DNA of 64,000 bases from positions 94,953 to 158,952 of the forward strand of contig JAISHF010000001.1 in assembly GCA_031262695.1 (NCBI GenBank), given 5' to 3'. The notes below the pieces were generated by a model. That model was not told the origin of the DNA. It made no database searches and saw only the letters and a list, made by a program, of their open reading frames with translations. Below are positions 58,321 through 64,000 of the stretch, in pieces. Position 1 is the stretch's first letter. Every line of letters begins with the position of its first letter. The translations under genes were made by a program, and so were the position numbers. This DNA comes from Candidatus Nomurabacteria bacterium (GTDB taxonomy: Bacteria; Patescibacteriota; Saccharimonadia; Saccharimonadales; Saccharimonadaceae).

Positions 58321-60014
58321 CTAACCGCCTTTCGTTCAGTGGCATACTCGGCATCGGACATTTGCGACTTGGCGATGGCTTGGTAGGTTTGGTTGGATTT
58401 TAGGAGTTCGGCGTGAGTGCCGCGGCCGACAATGCGGCCGGCGTCAATGACGATAATTTGGTCGGCGGATTTGATGGTAGAAATGCGTTGGGCAACAATG
58501 ATTTGAGCAGTGGCTTGGTAGTTTTTAGCGAGATTGGCGCGAAGGCGGGCGTCGGTTTTGAGATCTAGGGCGGAGAAGGAGTCGTCAAAAATTAGCAAGT
58601 TGGGGTTTTGGGCTAGGGCGCGGGCGATACAAAGCCGCTGGCGTTGGCCGCCAGAAAAGTTGTTGCCGTTTTGGGCGACAGCAGTATTTAAGCCGTGTTC
58701 GGCGAGGAAGTCGGCGGCGCAAGCGTTGGTGATGGATTTTTGCAATTCGGTGTCGCTGATTTTGTGGCCGAGTTTGAGATTCTCGCGCACCGTGCCTTTG
58801 AAAAGTAGGTTCTTTTGTGGGATTAGGCCGAGTGTGCCGCGTAAAATAATCTCGCCCTCGCAAGCATCAAGCACGCCCGCGATTAAATTAACGAGCGTGG
58901 TTTTGCCAGAGCCTGTGCCGCCGAGAATTGCCAATTTTTCGCCTGCAAAAAGTTCTAGCGAAATGTCGGAAACGGCGTTTTCGTCGGCATTGCCGTAGCG
59001 ATAGGACATTTCGGAAATTTGCAAAATTGGGAGATTTTTAACAGGGGTAGAAGGCAATATTACTCTATGAGTAACTTTGGTTGGGGTGGTGCGCAAAACC
59101 TCGCGAATGCGCTTCCATGACACGATTGCGCGCGGCAAAATCACGAAGGCCATGGAGAGGAACATAAACGAGATAATCACCTGAATTGCGTATTGCAAAA
59201 AGGCCATCATATTGCCGATTTCGAGTCCCGATTCGGCGATTTGGTGAGCGCCGAACCAAACGACGGCGAGAGTGGCGAGGTTCATTACGAAAGCGACTAG
59301 CGGAAAGGCGGTTGACATCACGGCGGAGGCAAAAAAGCCAAGGCTAGCAAAGTGAGTGTTGGCATGGTGGAAGCGAGATTCTTCGCGGCGTTCGGCGTTG
59401 AAGGCGCGGATGACGCGGAGACCAGTGAGGTTCTCGCGGGCGATTTGATTGAGGCGGTCTAGGGCGGTTTGCATCGCCTTGAACTTAGGCAAGGCAATAA
59501 ACATTGCCGAAAAAACAACGCAAAGTAGCACGGCAACGCTGAGCGCCATAATCCAAGTGAGGTCGGGAGCGGTTTGGAAGGCTTTGAAGACGGCGCCAAT
59601 CGCCATAATCGGAGCTTGGGCGGACATACGGAGCAACATCACGAGCGACTGGGAGATTTGCATGGCGTCGTTGGTGGTGCGAGTGATGAGCGAGGCAGTG
59701 GAGAATTTGTCTATATCGGGCGTGGTGAATTGGAGGACTTGGCGGAAGACATCAGTGCGGATTTGGGCAGCGATAAGTGAGGAAATTTGCGAGCTAAAAA
59801 GGCCAGCCAGCACCATACCGACGCCACCAATGGCGGCGACGCCAAGCATTTGCGTGCCGATTTGCCAGATGATGGGCTGGTCGCCGCCGATAATGCCGCG
59901 ATTGACAATTTCAGCCATATAAGTTGGCAATTCTAGCGCCGACCAGACTTGCAAGACTAGCCCCGCAAATAGGAGCAGGACTCGCCACCAATGTCGCACA
60001 AAATACCTTAACAT
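58317..60014 (-). CDS. ABC exporter half-transporter (first of a pair)
   Basis: 565 aa from ATG 60014, 6 nt after TATAAT (60026-60021); 45 upstream open codons are dropped on that ground. Six helices, Walker A GGTGSGKTTL (about 372), signature FSGGQRQRLC, Walker B LLIFDDSFSALD with Asp where the catalytic Glu normally follows, and VAQRIST in place of the H-loop His. This is the inverse defect to its partner (intact signature, weak catalytic site), fitting a heterodimeric BmrCD/TM287-288-like exporter. The substrate is unknown. Holds palindrome copy 11. Confidence 0.9.
   Translation of the reverse strand: MLRYFVRHWWRVLLLFAGLVLQVWSALELPTYMAEIVNRGIIGGDQPIIWQIGTQMLGVAAIGGVGMVLAGLFSSQISSLIAAQIRTDVFRQVLQFTTPDIDKFSTASLITRTTNDAMQISQSLVMLLRMSAQAPIMAIGAVFKAFQTAPDLTWIMALSVAVLLCVVFSAMFIALPKFKAMQTALDRLNQIARENLTGLRVIRAFNAERREESRFHHANTHFASLGFFASAVMSTAFPLVAFVMNLATLAVVWFGAHQIAESGLEIGNMMAFLQYAIQVIISFMFLSMAFVILPRAIVSWKRIREVLRTTPTKVTHRVILPSTPVKNLPILQISEMSYRYGNADENAVSDISLELFAGEKLAILGGTGSGKTTLVNLIAGVLDACEGEIILRGTLGLIPQKNLLFKGTVRENLKLGHKISDTELQKSITNACAADFLAEHGLNTAVAQNGNNFSGGQRQRLCIARALAQNPNLLIFDDSFSALDLKTDARLRANLAKNYQATAQIIVAQRISTIKSADQIIVIDAGRIVGRGTHAELLKSNQTYQAIAKSQMSDAEYATERKAVR
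59060..59074. repeat. dispersed palindrome, copy 11 (variant centre)
   Basis: TTACTC-TAT-GAGTAA: arms intact, centre TAT in place of TTG/CAA. Confidence 0.65.
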
Positions 60015-60062
60015 TCTAGTATTATAGCATATTTTGTGGTAAGATATAGGGGAAAGGGAATT

Positions 60063-61751
60063 ATGGAAGAGGTCGTAAAACAACTGACAAAGATTATCAG
60101 CCAAGAATTTGGGGTTGATGTGCGGCCGCGTGTGGAGCCGAGCGAGCATGCCGATTTTGCGAGTAATGTGGCGATGCAGATTGCGAAGCAGGTGGAGCGG
60201 AACCCGCGAGCAGTCGGCGAAAAATTGGCGGCTAGTTTGGCGGCGACGGGGATTAAGGTGGAAGTGGCAGGGCCGGGATTCCTGAATTTTACGCTGGCAG
60301 ACAGCGATTTGGTGGCAGAGTTGGTGGCGAGCGTGGAGCGACCAGACGAATTTTATAAATGCTCAACCTATCAAGATAAAGTAGTGGTGACGGAATTTTC
60401 CGACCCAAACCCATTTAAGGTTCTGCATGTCGGGCATTTGTATACCTCGGTTGTTGGCAATGCGATTTCTAATCTGATTGAACGGGCGGGCGGCAAGGTG
60501 CATCGGGTGAATTTTGGCGGCGATGTCGGCTTGCATGTGGCAAAAACAATGTGGGCGATTAAGCAGCAACTCGGCGAGTTTGATGTGGTAAGATTGCCGA
60601 GCGGCGAGATTGCTGAGCGAATGGATTGGATTGCGGCGCGCTATGTAGAGGGGACGAATGCTTATGAGGATTCTGAGGCAGCGAAGACGGAAATTGTAGA
60701 ATTAAACAAGGCGATTTATCAACTCACGGCGGCGGGCGACCATTCGTCTGATGTTGCGCAAGTTTATTGGCAGTGTCGGGCGTGGAGTTATGAATATTTT
60801 GATGCGTTTTATGCGCGGATGCAGGTGGAATTTGAAAAGTATTATCCTGAGTCGGAGACGGCAGGGCTGGGGCTAGAAACGGTGCGGAATAATATTAAGG
60901 CGGGCGGCTATGAGGAAAGCGATGGCGCGGTGGTGTTTAAAGGCGAGCCGTATGGTTTGCATACGCGGGTATTTATAAATAAAGAGGGTTTGCCGACTTA
61001 TGAGGCGAAAGATGTCGGGCTACTGCAAAAAAAGTGGCAGGATTATCAGTTTGATTTGTCAGTAGTGATTACGGGGGCGGACATTACTGAATATATGAAG
61101 GTGGTTTTGAAGTCGGTGGAGCAGTTTGCACCTACGCTTTCGGAGCGGACGCGACACATTGTGCATGGCAATGTTAAGTTGGCGGGCGGGGTGAAGATGT
61201 CGTCGCGTAAAGGGAATTTTTTGCGCGCCGTGGAAGTGCTAGATATGGTAGCAGCTGAGCAACGGACGGCAACAGGTGCGGCGGACGAGGTAGTGGTGCT
61301 GGGCGCGGTGAAATATGCACTATTGAAACCGAAAATTGAGCCGGGCGAAATTATTTTCAGCGTCAAAGAGTCGGTCAGTTTGCAGGGCGATAGCGGGCCG
61401 TATTTGCAATATTCGCTAGCACGGGCGAAGAGTATTTTGCGGGGGGTGGCGGAGGCTGGCGAATTGAGTGGCGATTTGAGCTCGTTTGATTTGGATGAGT
61501 TTGAGCGGGCGTTGCTATTGGCGCTTTTAGAGTGGCGACAGGTGTTAGGGCTGGCGGTAGACGAGTTGGCGCCACATCGGGTTTGTACCTATATATATAA
61601 GTTGGCGCAAAAGTTTAGCCGATTCTACGAGAATGACCGCGTAGCAGGTAGCGGAAAAGTTGCGTTGCGGCAGAAACTGGTACAAGGCTACGTGCAAGTG
61701 CTGGAAGAGTGTTTGGCTATTTTGGGCGTGCCAAGCGTGGAGCGGATCTAA
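60063..61751 (+). CDS. argS: arginyl-tRNA synthetase
   Basis: 562 aa. HIGH-type motif in NPFKVLHVGHLYTS (about 123), KMSSRKGN near residue 380, and a C-terminal DALR anticodon-binding domain ending VLEECLAILGVPSVERI. ATG 60063 is preferred to upstream 60036 because an AAAGGGAA site precedes it and the protein start (EEVVKQLTKII) matches the family Add1 domain. Divergent from the ABC pair with a 48-nt gap. Confidence 0.95.
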   Translation: MEEVVKQLTKIISQEFGVDVRPRVEPSEHADFASNVAMQIAKQVERNPRAVGEKLAASLAATGIKVEVAGPGFLNFTLADSDLVAELVASVERPDEFYKCSTYQDKVVVTEFSDPNPFKVLHVGHLYTSVVGNAISNLIERAGGKVHRVNFGGDVGLHVAKTMWAIKQQLGEFDVVRLPSGEIAERMDWIAARYVEGTNAYEDSEAAKTEIVELNKAIYQLTAAGDHSSDVAQVYWQCRAWSYEYFDAFYARMQVEFEKYYPESETAGLGLETVRNNIKAGGYEESDGAVVFKGEPYGLHTRVFINKEGLPTYEAKDVGLLQKKWQDYQFDLSVVITGADITEYMKVVLKSVEQFAPTLSERTRHIVHGNVKLAGGVKMSSRKGNFLRAVEVLDMVAAEQRTATGAADEVVVLGAVKYALLKPKIEPGEIIFSVKESVSLQGDSGPYLQYSLARAKSILRGVAEAGELSGDLSSFDLDEFERALLLALLEWRQVLGLAVDELAPHRVCTYIYKLAQKFSRFYENDRVAGSGKVALRQKLVQGYVQVLEECLAILGVPSVERI

Positions 61752-61797
61752 TTTTTTCGGTTTTTTCAGTTTTTGAGGCGTGTGATATAATACGCTT

Positions 61798-62550
61798 ATG
61801 GAAGAATTGTTGAATGAGTGGTGTAAGGAACTACTAAAATATCAGAAGGATGACGCGGGCGACGACTTGAAGCCGGTGGACGTGGAGCGGAGCGTGGCGT
61901 ATGCCAAGGATTTGTTGCAGGGGTTGATTAAACTGCGGTCGTTTCAGCAGGGTGTGAGTGTGTTTGGGTCGGCGCGGCTCGGCGAAAATAGCAAGTATTA
62001 TCGCTCGGCGCGGGAACTTGGCGGGCTGCTCGCACAGTATGGGCATTCCATTGTGACGGGGGGCGGCTATGGGATTATGGCGGCGGCGAGTCGCGGGGCG
62101 CACGAGTATGGCGGGCGGGTGCTGGGGCTGAATATTGAGTTGCCACACGAGCAGACGCTGAACCCTTACACGACGGACAATTTGGAGTTTCGCTACTTTT
62201 TTGCGCGTAAGGTGATGCTGACGATGGCGGCGAAAGTTTATGTGTTTTATCCGGGTGGGTTTGGCACGATGGACGAGTTTTTTGATATTTTGGTGCTGAT
62301 GCAGACGGGCAAAATGCCGAAAATGCCGATGTTTTTGATGGGTAAGACTTTTTGGAAGCCGCTGGAGAAGTTCATTACGACGCGAATGGAGGCGAATAAT
62401 TTGGTTGCTAAGGGCGACCGCACGATTTATAAGATTACGGATAATGTGATGGATGTGGTGAAAGCAGCAGAGAAACTCGGCCACCACAAGATTGACGAAA
62501 ATATCTACGACAGTATGCGATTAAAGAAACAACCCGCAGTTAACGAATAA
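61798..62550 (+). CDS. LOG family protein (phosphoribohydrolase-like)
   Basis: 250 aa. Rossmann-type start VSVFGSARLGENSKYY, GGGYGIMAAASRGA, and the active-site PGGFGTMDEFFD (PGGxGTxxE) near residue 160. LOG proteins cleave nucleoside 5'-monophosphates to base and ribose-5-phosphate and are often mislabelled lysine decarboxylases. TATAAT 61786-61791 is 6 nt from the ATG (leaderless, extended TGTGA-TATAAT). The stop codon lies inside the outer arm of element C3. Confidence 0.88.
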   Translation: MEELLNEWCKELLKYQKDDAGDDLKPVDVERSVAYAKDLLQGLIKLRSFQQGVSVFGSARLGENSKYYRSARELGGLLAQYGHSIVTGGGYGIMAAASRGAHEYGGRVLGLNIELPHEQTLNPYTTDNLEFRYFFARKVMLTMAAKVYVFYPGGFGTMDEFFDILVLMQTGKMPKMPMFLMGKTFWKPLEKFITTRMEANNLVAKGDRTIYKITDNVMDVVKAAEKLGHHKIDENIYDSMRLKKQPAVNE

Positions 62551-62654
62551 GCACATCACCAAGACTCGCATAAACAGCCAGGGGCGCTCAGGCGCCCCCT
62601 CTTGGCCTTCGGCCAATTCACCCCCGCAATGCTCGCTATGGTGATGCGCTTATT
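62546..62654. repeat. structured convergent-junction element, copy C3
   Basis: Outer arms 62546-62561 and 62639-62654 (one mismatch). Inner stems GGGGCGC-TCAG-GCGCCCC and TTGGCC-TTC-GGCCAA differ from C1/C2 but keep pairing. Lies between the convergent LOG and RRM genes and includes the LOG stop codon. Confidence 0.85.
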
Positions 62655-62672
62655 CTAAAAACCTACTGGGGA

Positions 62673-63056
62673 TTAGAAGCCGCGGATGCTGTTGCCGGTG
62701 TCGCGGAAGTTGCGGTTGCCACCGCGATCGCCGCGGAAACCGCCACGATTGCCGCCGAAGTTGCCACGGTTGCCACCAAAGCCACCTTCGCGGCGAGCGC
62801 CACCCTCTGGCTTTGGTTGGGCAAGCGAGATGTTGATCGGACGACCGTCCAATTCTTTACCGTTTAGTGCGTCAATGGCTTTTTGGTTGTTTGCTTCGTC
62901 AGCAAATTCCACAAAGCCGAAGCCTTTACTGCGGCCAGTTTCGCGGTCGCTGATTACGCGGGCGCTTTTGACCTCGCCGATTTGTTCAAAGAATGCCTTC
63001 AAACCGTCGTCACGCGTTGCAAACGCAAGACTTCCTACAAATAGATTTTGGCTCAT
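62673..63056 (-). CDS. single-RRM RNA-binding protein with Gly/Arg-rich tail
   Basis: 127 aa. One RRM (residues 3-80): RNP2 NLFVGSL and RNP1 SKGFGFVEF. The tail (85-127) repeats GG-N-R-G and G-F-G-G. This is the cyanobacterial/CPR type of small RRM protein, often cold-induced and acting as an RNA chaperone. TATAAT (about 63139-63134) gives a leader of about 70 nt with AAGGAAAT just before the ATG; the long leader is unusual here and could carry thermoregulation. Confidence 0.92.
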   Translation of the reverse strand: MSQNLFVGSLAFATRDDGLKAFFEQIGEVKSARVISDRETGRSKGFGFVEFADEANNQKAIDALNGKELDGRPINISLAQPKPEGGARREGGFGGNRGNFGGNRGGFRGDRGGNRNFRDTGNSIRGF

Positions 63057-63144
63057 ATTTCCTTTCTTTATTCGCCATTTACACTTCGCACAAACAAGAT
63101 ATAGCCCTGATTAGCCTAAGTGATTTTATTATATCACACTTGGT

Positions 63145-63441
63145 TTAATTTTGCAATGGGAAGATTTGCTCGCCCTTTTCGTCAACGATTTGGCGGAGCC
63201 AATCGGCGAGATAGTCGTAGTTGGAGGCGTCAATTCTGATGCTAGTAGGGGCGACCGAGAGATAATCTTTGAATTGCTGGAAGTGCTCTGGGGTAGCACC
63301 AGAAACAGCGATGTCAAAATCAGAGCGATCGCGCGGCTCGCCATAAACCCGCGAGCCAAAAGCAAAGATTTTGGCGTCAGGGATTTCCATTTTGGCGATT
63401 TTAAGCACAATATCTAGGTCGGCTTGGTCAATTTTGAGCAT
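63145..63441 (-). CDS. minimal nucleotidyltransferase (MNT), antitoxin of a HEPN-MNT pair
   Basis: 98 aa. FAFGSRVYGEPRDRSDFDIA gives the GSRxxG...SDxD active site of minimal nucleotidyltransferases, with the third Asp in IRIDASN. In HEPN-MNT modules MNT AMPylates and silences the HEPN RNase. Overlaps the HEPN gene by 14 nt on the same strand, toxin gene first. Confidence 0.88.
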   Translation of the reverse strand: MLKIDQADLDIVLKIAKMEIPDAKIFAFGSRVYGEPRDRSDFDIAVSGATPEHFQQFKDYLSVAPTSIRIDASNYDYLADWLRQIVDEKGEQIFPLQN

Positions 63442-63853
63442 TGTTGCCGCCTTGTAGTTTGCTGATTAGGTTTTCTAGCTCTGGCAAAAAAATCCGGCTT
63501 ACGGCAAAAGCATCAGTAGCGGTGGCATTGTCATAATTATGTGAGGTATTGTTGCGGGCGAGGTGGAAAGTGTACCAAAGTTTTGGGTCGTCAATTAAAT
63601 TATGGCTAAAGGCTGAAGCGTAGATTTCTTGGCGCGACATAGCATCAACGTTCTCTGAAAAATTAAAGGCGAGCCAGCGGTCAATAGCCTTTCTAGCGAG
63701 TTCGTAAGCGACTTCATAGTTCTGGATGACACCAGAACGAAGAGAGAAAAGCAACTTAGGGTTGAGCCGTTCTTGCTCATCGTAATCGCCGATAGCCTGA
63801 CGCAAAGCGTCGCGAGCGCGTTCTAAGGATTGGGCGTTGATTTCTGGTTTCAT
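63428..63853 (-). CDS. HEPN protein (HI0074/HepT-like), toxin of a HEPN-MNT pair
   Basis: 141 aa, all-helical. The HEPN signature RxxxxH appears as ARNNTSHNYD near residue 103, with QNYEVAYELARKAIDRWL upstream as in HI0074 proteins. HEPN toxins cut RNA; HI0074-type members are described as nucleotidyltransferase-binding. Leaderless: TATAAT 63865-63860, 6 nt to ATG. Confidence 0.88.
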   Translation of the reverse strand: MKPEINAQSLERARDALRQAIGDYDEQERLNPKLLFSLRSGVIQNYEVAYELARKAIDRWLAFNFSENVDAMSRQEIYASAFSHNLIDDPKLWYTFHLARNNTSHNYDNATATDAFAVSRIFLPELENLISKLQGGNNAQN

Positions 63854-63884
63854 AGTTATATTATATCATATTGAGAGCAAAAGA

Positions 63885-63928
63885 ATAACCACGACCCCAA
63901 GCGTTTTAGCGCTCGCAATCGTGGTTAT
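63885..63928. terminator. hairpin upstream of the HEPN-MNT operon
   Basis: ATAACCACGA (63885-63894) pairs perfectly with TCGTGGTTAT (63919-63928); AGCG/CGCT pairs inside. No strong T-run. Likely terminator of a gene beyond the right edge. The remaining bases to 64000 show no gene. Confidence 0.5.
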
Positions 63929-64000
63929 AGTATAGCAAACTGCGGTATGAGAGTAAAGTGCACGGTATTTCTTAGGTGCGCGAAAGGAAAAAGAAAAAAG

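Noticed and set aside
63950..63964. Another copy of the dispersed palindrome (GAGAGTAAAG)
   Set aside because: Only one half-site matches; the TTACTC arm is missing.
1..64000. CRISPR arrays or cas genes
   Set aside because: No regularly spaced direct repeats were seen. The repeated words are palindromes or single structured elements at irregular distances, and no Cas-like protein is present.
1..64000. Alternative genetic code (UGA as Gly) as in some CPR phyla
   Set aside because: TGA ends many genes in ATGA/TGATG overlaps, and full-length conserved proteins read without internal TGA.

Overview
The window looks like the chromosome of a member of Candidatus Saccharibacteria (TM7) or a close Patescibacteria/CPR relative. 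This is inferred from the gene set: a complete but Gram-positive-style type IV pilus kit, an archaeal-type AspRS, a VirB6-like membrane protein of the kind seen in TM7 genomes, RNase Y, a short ComEC without its C-terminal domain, and no biosynthetic operons. TGA is used as an ordinary stop (many ATGA and TGATG overlaps), so this is not a code-25 lineage. Most promoters are a strong, often extended, -10 box exactly 6 nt before the ATG, which implies leaderless mRNAs. A minority of genes (glyA, ndk, rny, argS, the major pilin, the RRM protein) carry Shine-Dalgarno sites.

Layout. 0-4 kb: LtaS-type phosphoglycerol transferase and an ABC exporter. 4.0-6.3 kb: a structured non-coding region, a winged-helix regulator and recJ. 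6.3-11.4 kb (minus): pilus operon pilM-pilN-pilO-unknown-pilB. 11.5 kb: a CAT-anticodon tRNA. 11.6-23.95 kb: an island next to that tRNA with reversed strand composition, carrying an SNF2/PLD helicase, a DUF4391 protein, DinD, a type III-like methylase, RhuM and a type III-like restriction subunit, then a tiny operon with a stand-alone FtsK-gamma-like domain and an HTH protein. 24-30 kb: split-barrel flavoprotein, TMEM175-like channel, metallo-hydrolase, ZIP and CDF metal transporters, UppP, a DsbA-like membrane protein and a cysteine-desulfurase-like enzyme. 30.5-36.6 kb: a VirB6/TrbL-like protein with a G10 tract near its start, a nuclease remnant, and a cutinase-VWA-PE-repeat surface protein. 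36.7-45 kb: glyA, rmuC, a CdiA-CT-like nuclease, a TM2 membrane operon, ndk, tRNA-Gly, rny-comEC-tsaE. 45-55 kb: second pilus locus (PilX-like protein, three minor prepilins, PilD, an FtsA/PilM-like ATPase, AEC transporter, major pilin, PilC, PilT). 55-64 kb: aspS, two ABC half-transporters, argS, a LOG protein, an RRM protein and a HEPN-MNT toxin-antitoxin pair.

Functionally the window is about surface and DNA traffic: pili to bind a host and pull in DNA, ComEC to pass it through the membrane, RecJ/RmuC to process it, and a restriction island to police it. The strongest unexplained signals are: (1) a dispersed 15-bp palindrome TTACTC-CAA/TTG-GAGTAA, found about eleven times, all inside genes, in different frames and absent from the island, which resembles a DNA uptake sequence; (2) a roughly 110-130 nt structured element at three convergent gene junctions, with a fourth copy forming the N-terminus of a prepilin; (3) two homopolymeric G/C tracts placed for phase variation, one in a coding start and one in a promoter spacer.
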